Below are positions 7,607-17,057 of a stretch of 64,000 nucleotides of DNA, piece after piece (the stretch's first letter is position 1; each line of letters starts with the position of its first letter). A program made the translations under genes and the position numbers. This stretch comes from Haloferax sp. Atlit-12N. Lineage in GTDB: Archaea > Halobacteriota > Halobacteria > Halobacteriales > Haloferacaceae. The notes under the pieces are model-generated. The model was not told the DNA's origin and searched no databases. It was given only the letters and a program-made list of their open reading frames with translations. The stretch lies in NCBI RefSeq assembly GCF_003383095.1, contig NZ_PSYW01000004.1, positions 62,001 to 126,000 on the forward strand. Direction: 5' to 3'.

Positions 7607-9214
7607 CTACTCCGCCTTGCCGTCCTCGCGGTCCCGTCGACGTGCGTCGGCGTCGCGGTCGTCGAGGTCACCGTAGCCGCCGCCGCCCGGCGTCCGAACC
7701 GTGACGGTCGTGCCGGCGGACACGTCGCGGGTCGTCTTCGACGGGACTGTCTCGCCGTCGACGAGGTTCTGTCCCGTCGCCCCGTCCTCGCCGCCCGCGA
7801 TGCCGCGGGGGGCGACCCGCCGGCGCTCGGTGAGAAGCGAGACGGTCGCGTCGGCCTCGACCGTGACCGACCGGACGATGCCGAGGCCGCCGCGGAACTC
7901 GCCGCGGCCGCCGCTTCCCTCGCGGAGGCCGTACGCCTCGACGAAAAGCGGGTACTCGGCTTCCAGCGCCTCGACCGGCGTGTTGAGCGTGTTGGTCATC
8001 CCGACCTGCACGCCGTCCATGCCGTCGCCGCCGGCGCGGCCGCCGAAGCCGCCGCCGATGGTCTCGTAGTAGGTGAAGCCGTCCGAACCGCCGGCGCGAC
8101 TGCCGATGGTCAGGTTGTTCATCGTCCCCTGTCCCTGCGCGGGAACGCGCTCGGGGGCCGCGTCGGCGAGCGCCGCGAAGACCACGTCGGTCACGCGCTG
8201 GCTGGTCTCGACGTTGCCGCCGACGACCGCCGCAGGGGCGTCGGGGTTGAGGAGCGAGCCGTCGGGAACCTCGACCGAGATGGGGTCGTAACAGCCCTGG
8301 TTCGGCGGGATTTCGGGGTCGGTGACGCAGCGAACGACGAAGTACACCGCGCTCTTGGCGACCGCGAGCGGGGCGTTGACGTTGCCGGCGACCTGGTCGG
8401 CGGTGCCGTCGAAGTCGAACGTGACGGTGTCGCCGTCGACCGTCGCGGTCACCTCGATGGGGATATCGTCGTCGGTCACGCCGTCGCCTTCGAGCACGTC
8501 GCTGGCACGATACTCGCCGTCGGGCAGGTCGCGCAGTTCCGCGGTGACGCGGTTCCGGGAGTAGTCCATCACGGCGTCGAACGCCGCGAGGACGCGGGAG
8601 CGGCCGTGTTCAGCCACGAGGTCGGCCAGTCGCTCCTCGGCACGCTCGTTCGCCGCGATTTGCGCGCGGATGTCGGCGCGGCGCTCGCCGGGGTTGCGGA
8701 CGTTGGCGAGGAGGAGCGACAGCACGTCGTCGTTGGTCTCGCCGCCGGCGACGAGTCTGACCGGCGGGAGTCGAAGCCCCTCCTGATAGATTTCGCGCGC
8801 GCCGGCGGGCATGCTTCCGGGCGTCATTCCACCCACGTCGGCGTGGTGCGCCCGCGAGACGGCGTAGCCGAGCACCTCGCCGTCGACCGAAAGCGGCGAC
8901 ACCATCGTCACGTCCGGGAGGTGCGTCCCCCCCTCGAAGGGGTCGTTGAGGACGAACACGTCGCCCGGTTCCGGGTCGTAGTCGAGGACCGTGTCCACGG
9001 CTTCGGGCATCGCGCCGAGGTGGACCGGGATGTGTTCGGCCTGCGCGACGAGGCGGCCGTCGGCGTCGAACAGCGCCGTCGAGCAGTCGCGACGCTCCTT
9101 GATGTTCGGCGAGTACGACGAGGTGATGAGCACCTGCCCCATCTCCTCGGCGACGCTCTCGAACTGGTTGCGCATGATTTCGAGCGTCACGGGGTCGACC
9201 TCGCGGTCGCTCAT
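7607..9214 (-). CDS. hyuB: Hydantoinase B/oxoprolinase family protein
   Basis: The 535-residue protein matches HyuB, the second subunit of the ATP-dependent N-methylhydantoinase/oxoprolinase/acetone carboxylase superfamily: it opens DPVTLEIMRNQFESVAEEMGQVL, then ERRDCSTALFDADGRLVAQAEHIPVHLG and NDPFEGGTHLPD, and ends with a glycine-rich TPGGGGYGD. Its ATG overlaps the hyuA stop by 4 nt (ATGA), so translation is coupled and the two very likely form one enzyme. It is the last gene of the Nramp-like/hyuA/hyuB operon. The family hydrolyses or carboxylates cyclic amides, amides or ketones; the substrate here is unknown. Confidence 0.93.
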   Translation of the reverse strand: MSDREVDPVTLEIMRNQFESVAEEMGQVLITSSYSPNIKERRDCSTALFDADGRLVAQAEHIPVHLGAMPEAVDTVLDYDPEPGDVFVLNDPFEGGTHLPDVTMVSPLSVDGEVLGYAVSRAHHADVGGMTPGSMPAGAREIYQEGLRLPPVRLVAGGETNDDVLSLLLANVRNPGERRADIRAQIAANERAEERLADLVAEHGRSRVLAAFDAVMDYSRNRVTAELRDLPDGEYRASDVLEGDGVTDDDIPIEVTATVDGDTVTFDFDGTADQVAGNVNAPLAVAKSAVYFVVRCVTDPEIPPNQGCYDPISVEVPDGSLLNPDAPAAVVGGNVETSQRVTDVVFAALADAAPERVPAQGQGTMNNLTIGSRAGGSDGFTYYETIGGGFGGRAGGDGMDGVQVGMTNTLNTPVEALEAEYPLFVEAYGLREGSGGRGEFRGGLGIVRSVTVEADATVSLLTERRRVAPRGIAGGEDGATGQNLVDGETVPSKTTRDVSAGTTVTVRTPGGGGYGDLDDRDADARRRDREDGKAE

Positions 9215-11226
9215 TCGCCGTCACCCCCGCTGGTGAGGACGAGCGTTCCGTCGGCCCCGACCGTCCCGCCCCACGCCGGCGGCACGACGACGGTACTCTC
9301 GTGCTGTTCGAGGATGGCCGGCCCCTCGACGGTCGTCCCCGCGCCGAGGCCGTCGCGGTCGTAGACGGGCGTCTCGCGGAATTTGCCGTCGAAGAAGGCC
9401 TCGCGGGTGTCCTTTCGGGCGTCGCCGCCGCCGCGGTAGGTCACGTCGAGCGGGTCGCGCTCGACCACGGCGGTCGCCCGGACGTTGACGAGTTCGACAG
9501 GGTCGTCGAGGCGGTAGCCGTAGGCGCTCTCGTGGGCCTCGTGGAACCGCGCTTCGACCGCCTCGGTGTCGAACGTCTCGCCGACGGGGACGGTCAGTTC
9601 GAAACTCTGTCCGACGTACCGGAGGTCGGCGGCGCGCTGGACCGCCGCGTCGGCGGGGTCGGCTACGTCTTCGAGCGTGTCGGCTTCGAGGTCGGCGTAG
9701 GCGGCGTCGACCGCCTCGGCGTCGAGGCCGGACAGGGGTCGGCGGAGCGTCCGCACCGAATCGTGTTTCTGGTCGGCCGCGAGCAGGCCGTACGCCGAGA
9801 GGACGCCGCAGGCCCGCGGAACCACCACGGTCTCGATGTCGAGGCTCTCGGCGAGCGCGGCGGCGTGCATCGGCCCGGCACCGCCGAAGGCGACGAGGCC
9901 GAACTGTCGCGGGTCGTGGCCGCGCTCGACCGTCACGGCGCGAATCGCCCGCGTCATGTTGGCGTTGGCGACGCGGTAGACGCCGCGGGCGGCCGTGAGT
10001 GCGTCGTCCAGCCCGGCCTCGTCGGCGAGTCCCGCGAGCGCGTCGCGGGCGGCGTCCACGTCGAGAGAGAGTTCGCCGCCGAGGGCGGAACTGCCGCCGA
10101 TGTAGCCGAGGACGACGTTCGCGTCCGTCACGGTCGGGTCGGTGCCGCCGCGGCCGTAGCAGGCCGGACCGGGGTTCGCCCCCGACGAGCGCGGCCCGAC
10201 CCGGAGCGCGTTGCCCGAGTCGACCCACGCAATGGACCCGCCGCCCGCGCCGACGGTGTTCACGTCCACCATCGGCGTCTTGATGGGCCGGCCGTTGATT
10301 TCGGCGTCGGTGGTCCGCTCGACTTCGCCGTCGCGGACGAGGCTCACGTCGCTGGAGGTGCCGCCCATGTCGAAGGTGACGAGGCCGGCGAGGTCGTCAC
10401 CGGAGCCGGTCGCGGTCTCCGCCGCACCAACGACGCCCGCGGCCGGGCCGGACATCGTGGTCGTCACGGCGTGTTCGCGCACGGTCGACGCCGGGGCGAT
10501 GCCGCCGTTAGCCTGCATGATTTTCGGGACCGGGACGCCGAGGTCCGTGGCCCGCGATTCGAGGCGGCCGAGGTAGCTGTCGATGGCCGGCGTCACGTAG
10601 GCGTCGACCGCGGTGGTCGAGGTGCGCTCGAACTCGCGGAACTCGGCGAGCACCTCGTGGGAGGCGGAGACGGGCGCGTCGAGTTCCTCGCGGAGCACGT
10701 CGGCGACGACGCGCTCGTTTTCGGGGTGCTGGTAGGCGTGCAGGAGCGAGACGGCGACGCTCTCCGCGCCGGAGTCACGGATGTCGTCGGCGAGCGCGCG
10801 AACCTCCGACTCGTCGACTTCGGTCTGAACGCCCTCGACCGTCGCGCGCTCCGTCACCTCGAACCGGCGGCGGCGCGGAACGAGGGGGTCGGGCTTGTCG
10901 GCGGTCACGTCGTAGAGGTCGGGGCGGGCCTGTCGGCCGATTTCGAGCACGTCGCGGAAGCCCTCGGTGGTGACGAGCGCGGTCTTCGCGCCGTCGTCTT
11001 CGAGGAGCGCGTTGACCGAGACGGTCATCGCGTGGGTGAACGCGTCGACCTCGGCCGGGTCGATGCCGGCGTCGTCGCAGGCCTTCTCGATGCCGCGGAC
11101 GACGCCGACGCTCTGGTCGCCCGTACTCGGAACCTTCGCGGTGACGAGGCGGCCCTCGGGAGTCAACAGCGCCACGTCGGTGAAGGTGCCGCCGACGTCG
11201 ACGCCGATGCGGGTTTCTGCGTCCAT
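9211..11226 (-). CDS. hyuA: Hydantoinase A/oxoprolinase family ATPase subunit
   Basis: Starting at the ATG of MDAETRIGVDVGGTFTDVALL gives 671 residues, the expected HyuA length. The N-terminus carries the actin-like phosphate-binding segment GVDVGGTFTD and the centre a second set, TMSGPAAGVVGA and TFDMGGTSSDVSLV, followed by VGAGGGSIAWVD. This subunit uses ATP to activate the substrate, and HyuB completes the reaction. Its start overlaps the stop of the Nramp-like gene as TGATG, and its stop overlaps hyuB as ATGA, so all three are translationally coupled. An open frame continues upstream over the transporter gene but is an out-of-frame shadow. Confidence 0.93.
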   Translation of the reverse strand: MDAETRIGVDVGGTFTDVALLTPEGRLVTAKVPSTGDQSVGVVRGIEKACDDAGIDPAEVDAFTHAMTVSVNALLEDDGAKTALVTTEGFRDVLEIGRQARPDLYDVTADKPDPLVPRRRRFEVTERATVEGVQTEVDESEVRALADDIRDSGAESVAVSLLHAYQHPENERVVADVLREELDAPVSASHEVLAEFREFERTSTTAVDAYVTPAIDSYLGRLESRATDLGVPVPKIMQANGGIAPASTVREHAVTTTMSGPAAGVVGAAETATGSGDDLAGLVTFDMGGTSSDVSLVRDGEVERTTDAEINGRPIKTPMVDVNTVGAGGGSIAWVDSGNALRVGPRSSGANPGPACYGRGGTDPTVTDANVVLGYIGGSSALGGELSLDVDAARDALAGLADEAGLDDALTAARGVYRVANANMTRAIRAVTVERGHDPRQFGLVAFGGAGPMHAAALAESLDIETVVVPRACGVLSAYGLLAADQKHDSVRTLRRPLSGLDAEAVDAAYADLEADTLEDVADPADAAVQRAADLRYVGQSFELTVPVGETFDTEAVEARFHEAHESAYGYRLDDPVELVNVRATAVVERDPLDVTYRGGGDARKDTREAFFDGKFRETPVYDRDGLGAGTTVEGPAILEQHESTVVVPPAWGGTVGADGTLVLTSGGDGE

Positions 11227-12443
11227 CAGAACACCCCCATATCGGTCGCGACCATATAGAGCGTTCGGAGGCCGAGCCAGACGACGACGAGCGTCACCAG
11301 CCCGCCGACGACGTTCTGGAGCGCGGTGTTGGCGTACGACCCGAGGATGTCGCGGTCGTTCATCACGTAGATGAGGAAGACGGCGACGATAGGCAGGAGG
11401 ATGCCGTTCGCGACCTGCGCGAAGACGATGGCCTGCACGGGACTGTAGCCGACCGCGGAGAAGACGATACCTACGAGCAGAATCGAACCCCAGACGGCGC
11501 GGAACTTCGTGGATTTGAGGTCGGTGTCCCAGCCGAGCGCCCCCGCCGTCGCGTAGGCGCCGGCCAGCGGAGCGGTCGTCGCGCTGGTGAAGCCCGCGGC
11601 GAACAGCCCGATGCCGAAGAACACCTTCGCCTGCGTGCCGACGAGCGGTTCGAGCTGTTCGGCCATCGTGCTGACGTTCTGGATGTTCGTCCCGACGGGG
11701 AACGCCGCCGCGGCGGTGACGAGAATCGAGATGGTGATGAAGCCGCCGAGGACGATAGAGAGAATCGTGTCGGCCCGCGACTCGTTCAATTCCTCGGGGC
11801 CGGCCCACCGCTCTTGGACGCTCCCGGCGTGGAGAAAGAGGTTGTAGCCGACGACGGTCGTCCCGATGAGGCCGGTGATGAGGAACGCCGACCCCTCCGG
11901 GACGCTCGGGACGAACCCGCGGGCGAGCGCGCCGAGGTCGGGACCGATGAGAATGGCGTCGATGAGGAAGGAGACGGCCATGATGGAGACGAGGCCGACG
12001 AGCGCTTTCTCGATGAGTTTGTACTTGCCGGACCACAGAAGGGCGCCGGCGACGAGGCCCATCGCGGGCCCCCAAAGGTTAGCGCTGATACCGGTCAGGC
12101 CCTCAAGTCCGGCCGCGCCGCCGAGGATGTTCCCGGTCTCGTAGGCGGCCGTACCGATGCCGATAGCACTGACGACGAGCACGATACTCACCCCGGACAG
12201 TACGGGGTTGTCGAACTGCCCCCGGAGCGCCTCGCCGAGCCCCTCGCGGGAGACAAGGCCGAGTCGGGCGCTCATCTCTTGGAGGACGACGGTGGCGATA
12301 ATCGAGAAGGCGATCGTCCAGACGAGCGCGTAGCCGAATCGAGCACCCGTCACGCTCGCGGTCGTGACCGTGCCGGGTCCGATGAACGCGGCGGCGACCA
12401 TCGCGCCCGGGCCGATAGATTTCAAGCGTTCGATGAAGTTCAT
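11226..12443 (-). CDS. Nramp-family membrane transporter with changed metal motifs
   Basis: A 405-residue polytopic protein of the Nramp fold with about 11 membrane segments. In classical Nramp metal transporters TM1 reads DPGN; here the same place reads GPGT (residues 22-25, after AAAFI). TM6, normally MPHNLYLHS, reads GYNLFLHAG (199-207), so both the TM1 Asp and the TM6 Met ligands are missing. This argues against transition-metal transport. Its stop shares a base with the hyuA start (TGATG), so it is the promoter-proximal gene of the hydantoinase operon. Import of the enzyme's organic substrate is an attractive inference; a different ion is the alternative. Confidence 0.85.
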   Translation of the reverse strand: MNFIERLKSIGPGAMVAAAFIGPGTVTTASVTGARFGYALVWTIAFSIIATVVLQEMSARLGLVSREGLGEALRGQFDNPVLSGVSIVLVVSAIGIGTAAYETGNILGGAAGLEGLTGISANLWGPAMGLVAGALLWSGKYKLIEKALVGLVSIMAVSFLIDAILIGPDLGALARGFVPSVPEGSAFLITGLIGTTVVGYNLFLHAGSVQERWAGPEELNESRADTILSIVLGGFITISILVTAAAAFPVGTNIQNVSTMAEQLEPLVGTQAKVFFGIGLFAAGFTSATTAPLAGAYATAGALGWDTDLKSTKFRAVWGSILLVGIVFSAVGYSPVQAIVFAQVANGILLPIVAVFLIYVMNDRDILGSYANTALQNVVGGLVTLVVVWLGLRTLYMVATDMGVF

Positions 12444-12608
12444 GGTTCTACCTGTGAGGTGGATTGACGTATCAAACTCTGGTTGATAAATCCCGGTTGA
12501 GAACGCCGTGTACGGTGGGGAGAGCTCGTATGAAGGAGTATGAACGAGTATGAAATCAGCGGTGAGTATAGACCAGCGACCGAACCGGGTCGGCGCGGAG
12601 TTCGAACC

Positions 12609-13154
12609 TCACCGGACCTCGGTGAGAAGCACCTTCGAGACGCCCTCTTCGACCTCGATATCGAACGGGGACTGCTCGGTGCTGAGCGCGATGAACCGCG
12701 ACATGAACCACTTGATCGACTCGGTGGGAAAGACGACGTGATAGGTGTCGCCCTCGGAGGCGCGGACCGTGAGAAAGCCGCAGAACGACAGCCAGTCGAG
12801 GAGTTCGCCCAGCGATTCGAACCGGTCGCGGTACTCGTGGGCGTGGAACGCTGCGACCCGGTCGACGGCGTCGAGGAACGCGGGGTCTGGGTCGCCGTCG
12901 TCGTCCTCCACGTAGTCGAGAAACGTGTGCAGGAAGTCCACGTCGAGGAGGACGTGCTCGCCGCTCGACAGCATCTGGTGGTAGGCTTCGAGGTTCGGCC
13001 CGGCGTCGGTCGTCGCCGCCTCGAAGTTAGCCGCGTAGAAGACGAGCGCCTCGCGGACGAGTTCGCTCTGCGCCTTGTCGGTCCGACCGGCGAGCCCGTC
13101 AAGCGCCGACTGGGCGTCCTCGTCGAGCGACACCGTGATGCGATTCGTGACCAT
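12609..13154 (-). CDS. Ribbon-helix-helix (CopG-like) regulator with C-terminal extension
   Basis: The 181-residue protein starts MVTNRITVSLDEDAQSALD with a classic RHH strand-helix-helix (about residues 3-48, including SELVREALVFYAANF), followed by roughly 130 residues with a strongly acidic stretch and a predicted alpha-beta domain ending VSKVLLTEV. The C-terminal part was not recognised and may sense a ligand. It follows the kinase gene at 13282-15495 on the same strand, 127 nt apart, with the repeated GAAATTGTA element between. It is probably a DNA-binding repressor; the target is unknown. Confidence 0.75.
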   Translation of the reverse strand: MVTNRITVSLDEDAQSALDGLAGRTDKAQSELVREALVFYAANFEAATTDAGPNLEAYHQMLSSGEHVLLDVDFLHTFLDYVEDDDGDPDPAFLDAVDRVAAFHAHEYRDRFESLGELLDWLSFCGFLTVRASEGDTYHVVFPTESIKWFMSRFIALSTEQSPFDIEVEEGVSKVLLTEVR

Positions 13155-13247
13155 GAGTGTCTAACTCTCGGAGGGGTTCTTAAGGATGTGCGGACGACCG
13201 CCACGAGCCACGAGCGCGTGACGAACCGGGCGCAGTCGCCCGAAAAG

Positions 13248-13270
13248 TGTGGAAATTGTAGAAATTGTAG
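13248..13270. repeat. Tandem GAAATTGTA repeat (site B)
   Basis: The 9-mer GAAATTGTA occurs twice back to back (13252-13260 and 13261-13269) in G+C-rich surroundings, directly after the kinase stop and about 100 nt before the ribbon-helix-helix gene start (reading the minus strand). It resembles sites near 7411 and 46290. It may be an upstream control element of the RHH gene or a transcript-end signal of the kinase gene. Confidence 0.4.
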
Positions 13271-13281
13271 ACGGAGCTGTG

Positions 13282-15495
13282 TCAGTCGTCGCTCCGCTGT
13301 CGCTGCACGGACGGCCTCGCGGCCGTCGCCGACTCGGTGAAGACGAACCGAGCGCCACCGGTCGAACCGCGCTCCGCGGTCGGCGTCCAGTCGTGGGCGG
13401 CCGCGATTCGCTTGACGATAGCGAGGCCGAGGCCGCCGCCGCGGCGCTCGCTCACGCCGGTCTCGAAGCACTCCGCGGGCGAGCGGTCGTCGGGAAAACC
13501 GTCGCCGTCGTCCTCGACGTAGAAGCCGTCATGAGTCCGACCGACAGTCACCGTCACCTCGGAGCCACCGTGGTCGACGGCGTTCTCGAACAGGTTTTCG
13601 AGGAGCTGTCGGAGCCTGCTCTCGTCGGCCGCGACGGTCGGTGACGCGCCGCCGTCCGTCCGGTCGAACCGCAGTTCGGCGTCGGCGGTCGGGACGGTCT
13701 CCCACGCCCGCTCGGCCGCGTGCCAGAAGTCGAGCGGCTCCGTCTCGACGACAGTCTCGCCTTGCGTGGCGAGCATCGTCAGGTCCGAGAGCAACTCCTC
13801 GACGCGGTCCAGACTCTGACCGAGCTTTCGGAGGTCCTCGGGGTCCGCGTCGTCGGGCGACTCGGCGACGATGTCGAAGTAGCCCCGGGCGGTCGTGAGC
13901 GGCGTCCGGAGATCGTGGGAGACGACGCGCGTGAACTCGCTGAGACGCTCGTTCTGCCGTTCGAGCAGACGCTGGCGGGCGTTGCGTTCCGTCACCTCGC
14001 GCTGGAAGCCGATGTAGTTCGTGACGCTCCCGTCGTCGTCGCGGACCGGCGTTATCTCGCATTGGTTCCAAAACGGCGTCCCGTCGCGGCGGTAGTTGAG
14101 GAGTTCGATACTGCACGGCACCTCGTCGGCGATGGCTTCGCGGAACCGCTCGCAGTCCTCCTCGTCGGTGTCCGGTCCCCGCAGGACGCGGTGGTTCTCG
14201 CCGAGAACCTCGTCGGCGTCGTAGCCGGTGAGCTCTTCGAAGGCGGCGTTCGCGTAGACGATGGGACAGTCGTCCTCGCTCGGGCCCGTGATAGTGATGC
14301 CGACCGAGGCCTCGTCGATGGCGCGGCGCATCAGCGACAGTTCGGCCTCCTGTGCCAGTCGCTCGGAGATGTCCCGGAGGATGCCCGTCGTGCCGACGAC
14401 CTCGAAATCGTCGTCGTGCAGGAGCGCGAGATGACACTCCATGGGCACGCAGTCACGGCCGTCGCCGTCCGCCGCGAGGAGCGTCGTCTCGAAGGTGAGC
14501 CGGTCTGTCTCCGCGCCGTCGCCGAGCGACGCCCGGAGCGACTCGTAGGTCTCGTAGTCCGCGTCGGGGAGGTACGACGAGAGGTGCGAGCCGAGGACGC
14601 GCTCGCGGTCGTGGCCGACGAGGTCGGCGAAGGCGTCGTTGACGTGCTCGATGCGGTCGTCGGCGTCGAGGGAGTAGACCGGGTCGCCCGCGGCGCGGAT
14701 GATGTGCTCGTCACGTGCGAGTTCGTCCCGGCGGGCCTGCTCGTCGGAGATGTCCCGGAGGATGCCGACCGAGCCGCGGAACTCCTCGCCCTCGTAGGGC
14801 AGATACCCCATGTGGTCGCGGCACGGCACCGCCTCGCCGTCGGCGGTCCGTATCTCGATTTCGAACTGGGTCGTGTCGGGGCCGCTCGACGAGAGAATCC
14901 CCCCGAGCTCGCCGGCCGCCTTCCGCACGTCTCCGTCGTCCTTCACGAGTTCCGGGCCGCCCCCGAGAATCTCCTCGACGGCGTAACCCGAGAGGTCCGC
15001 GAAGGCGTCGTTCACGTAGGTGAACTGCCCGCGCTCGTCGACGACGTACACGGGGTAGCCGAGGGCTTCGAGGACGGTCTCGTAGCGCTCCGCGCGACGG
15101 GTCGCCCGGTGCTCCGAGACGCTGTTTTCGATGCGGTTGACGAGCAGTTCGTACTGCTCGGAGGAGGGCTGTTTCTGCAGGTAGTCGGTGACGCCCGCGG
15201 AGATGGCGTCGCTCGCGACCTCCTCGCTCCCCTTGCCAGTAAAGAGGATGAAAGGGAGCGAGCCGTGTTCCTCGCGGACCGTCTCGAGGAGTTCGACGCC
15301 GGTCATCGCCGGCATGTCGTAGTCGCTGACCACGCAGTCGATGTCAGAATCACAAACGATATCGAGTACGGCTTCGGGATCCGCACAGGTCGTCACCTCG
15401 AACGAAGAGAGCTTTCGAAGGTACGTCTCGCCGAGGTCCAAGAGCGCCGAATCGTCGTCTACGTAGACGACGTGTGGGGATTCCGAGGCAGTCAT
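13282..15495 (-). CDS. Receiver-PAS-PAS-PAS histidine kinase
   Basis: The 737-residue protein has an N-terminal receiver (about 8-125; acidic D13-D14 and phospho-acceptor D58 in VVSDYDMPAMTG), three PAS domains (roughly 135-250, 255-375 and 380-505, each closing with a GILRDIS or QREVTERN-type PAC tail), a HisKA H-box FTRVVSHDLRTPL and a HATPase with NLFENAVDHG, DDGDGF and GGGLGLAIVKRI. No membrane segment is seen, so it is probably a cytoplasmic sensor. Haloarchaeal proteins of this hybrid order are common and rarely assigned. No output regulator is beside it, apart from the RHH gene downstream. Confidence 0.92.
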   Translation of the reverse strand: MTASESPHVVYVDDDSALLDLGETYLRKLSSFEVTTCADPEAVLDIVCDSDIDCVVSDYDMPAMTGVELLETVREEHGSLPFILFTGKGSEEVASDAISAGVTDYLQKQPSSEQYELLVNRIENSVSEHRATRRAERYETVLEALGYPVYVVDERGQFTYVNDAFADLSGYAVEEILGGGPELVKDDGDVRKAAGELGGILSSSGPDTTQFEIEIRTADGEAVPCRDHMGYLPYEGEEFRGSVGILRDISDEQARRDELARDEHIIRAAGDPVYSLDADDRIEHVNDAFADLVGHDRERVLGSHLSSYLPDADYETYESLRASLGDGAETDRLTFETTLLAADGDGRDCVPMECHLALLHDDDFEVVGTTGILRDISERLAQEAELSLMRRAIDEASVGITITGPSEDDCPIVYANAAFEELTGYDADEVLGENHRVLRGPDTDEEDCERFREAIADEVPCSIELLNYRRDGTPFWNQCEITPVRDDDGSVTNYIGFQREVTERNARQRLLERQNERLSEFTRVVSHDLRTPLTTARGYFDIVAESPDDADPEDLRKLGQSLDRVEELLSDLTMLATQGETVVETEPLDFWHAAERAWETVPTADAELRFDRTDGGASPTVAADESRLRQLLENLFENAVDHGGSEVTVTVGRTHDGFYVEDDGDGFPDDRSPAECFETGVSERRGGGLGLAIVKRIAAAHDWTPTAERGSTGGARFVFTESATAARPSVQRQRSDD

Positions 15496-15665
15496 CGATA
15501 GTTACCAAATAGTAACTACCGGGACGACACATAAGTTCGACCTCTATAGTTAGGGACCTATGGAGACAGGGTCGATTTCGAATCTAATAACGAAGAACCG
15601 CGTGTGACGGAGGCGACCGAGTTCTGACGGGCGGCGAGCGACCGCCGGTCGAACTCGGCCGTCCG

Positions 15666-16946
15666 TTAGAACTCGCCGGCGACGATGTCGGCGACGCGGC
15701 CGCGGTCGAACAGGCGTTCTCCCGCCGGAATCTTGGGGTACGACTCGCCGTCGCCGTAGCCGGGCCACGCGCCGAAGCGGTCGGGAAAGAGCTGTTTGGC
15801 GGTCATCTCCAGCTGGAACAGGTTCATAATCGGTCCCTGCATCCCGTTTCCGGACGGGTAGTACCGACCGTCGCGGAACGCAGGCACCTCGTCCGCGAGG
15901 GGGTCCGAAAGCACCTCTTCGCGGTTCGAGCGAAACGAGTCGCCAAGCGCGGTCCCCCAGTACCGGAGGACGACGTCGGGCGCAGTCTCGACCATCGCCC
16001 CGTAGTCGTACGACCCGTCCGACCCGGTCTGGGCGTCGGTCGCCGCGAACGCGTTCTGCATCCCGAACGGGCGGAGGTGCGCCCAGAGGTAGCCGTCTCC
16101 CGTGAAGTCGTACGGCCAGAACGTCCCGCCAGTGTCGGCGACGACCGCGAGGGACGGTCGCTCGGACGCCGGCGGGAGGTCCGCCCGTATCCGGGCGACG
16201 AGGTCGTCCCGGAGCGACTTGAACGCCCGGTAGCGCTCTTCCTCCCGGAACACCGCCGCGATGTGACCGAGGTACTCCCAGAGCGTGTAGTGCTCGTAGC
16301 GGTCGCGGCAGGGTTCCGGCGGTTCGGCGTTCGTCCGGCTGTAGTAGTTGCCGAACCACGGGCCTACGTCGGTCGCGATTGACGCCACCTCGTCTTCAGT
16401 CCAGTCGAAGGAGGGACTCCGGAGAAGACACGGGTCGAGGAAGTGAACATCGCTGTCCAGTTCGTAGAACAACTCCCTATCGAGGGCGTTCGGATTGGAC
16501 GCCGGCGTGACGCGGCCGAGTTCCTCCCACTCGAAGTCCACGCCGTCGAGCGCGTCGTAGTAGTAGTCGACCGTGTTGCCGAACAGTTCCTTGTCGTAGC
16601 CGATGCCAGTGATGGCGTCGCCGTGGCCGAAGGCGACCGCCGCGTCGGCCGAGACCGGGTAGTAGGTCAGGGCACGTTCCGGCACGGCGTCGAACTCGAC
16701 CGCACCGACCGGGGCCATCGACACCGAGTACGACCCGTCGCTCGTCTCGGTTTCGGTCGGAGGTTCCGTCTCGGCGGTCGACGCCGTCGCGGTCGCATCA
16801 CCCGTCACGCCGGCGGTCTCGGTCGTCGTCGAATCCGTTGAATCGCCCGTGCAACCGGCGAGCAGTCCGCCCGCGGCGACCGCGCTTCCGTACTTGAGAT
16901 ACCGTCGCCGCGTTGGCTCCGGTCGGTGGCTGTCTTCGTCTGCCAT
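15666..16946 (-). CDS. Iron-type ABC transporter substrate-binding lipoprotein
   Basis: The 426-residue protein starts with a Tat lipoprotein signal: TRRRYLKYGSAVAAGGLLAGC, twin Arg followed by a lipobox Cys near residue 35, then a Thr/Glu-rich linker. The mature part reads like the TroA/FhuD-type binding family (VPERALTYYP, AVAFGHGDAI, then a C-terminal LFDRGRVADIVAGEF). It shares this end and the middle ELDSDVH segment with the proteins at 36702 and 38053. No permease or ATPase gene lies beside it, so it must serve a transporter encoded elsewhere. A perfect DtxR-like palindrome sits at its start codon, which points to an iron or siderophore ligand and iron repression. Confidence 0.88.
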   Translation of the reverse strand: MADEDSHRPEPTRRRYLKYGSAVAAGGLLAGCTGDSTDSTTTETAGVTGDATATASTAETEPPTETETSDGSYSVSMAPVGAVEFDAVPERALTYYPVSADAAVAFGHGDAITGIGYDKELFGNTVDYYYDALDGVDFEWEELGRVTPASNPNALDRELFYELDSDVHFLDPCLLRSPSFDWTEDEVASIATDVGPWFGNYYSRTNAEPPEPCRDRYEHYTLWEYLGHIAAVFREEERYRAFKSLRDDLVARIRADLPPASERPSLAVVADTGGTFWPYDFTGDGYLWAHLRPFGMQNAFAATDAQTGSDGSYDYGAMVETAPDVVLRYWGTALGDSFRSNREEVLSDPLADEVPAFRDGRYYPSGNGMQGPIMNLFQLEMTAKQLFPDRFGAWPGYGDGESYPKIPAGERLFDRGRVADIVAGEF

Positions 16947-16949
16947 ATT

Positions 16950-16965
16950 TTTAGGCTAGCCTAAA
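16950..16965. promoter_or_regulatory. DtxR/IdeR-like iron box TTTAGGCTAGCCTAAA
   Basis: A perfect 16-bp palindrome with core TTAGGCTAGCCTAA lies 3 nt upstream of the substrate-binding gene start. The minus-strand order is TATA-like CTTTATTA, palindrome, ATG, so a bound repressor would cover the start of a leaderless transcript. The core matches the known DtxR-family consensus TTAGGNTANNCTAA. The same arrangement recurs at 38032-38045. Confidence 0.75.
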
Positions 16966-17057
16966 GTAATAAAGATGCTTCGGACGTTCGGCTGTCGGGG
17001 AGAGTCTCCCGCGACGACCCGAAAGCGACACCTCCGTCCAACGAGAACCCCCTGAGC

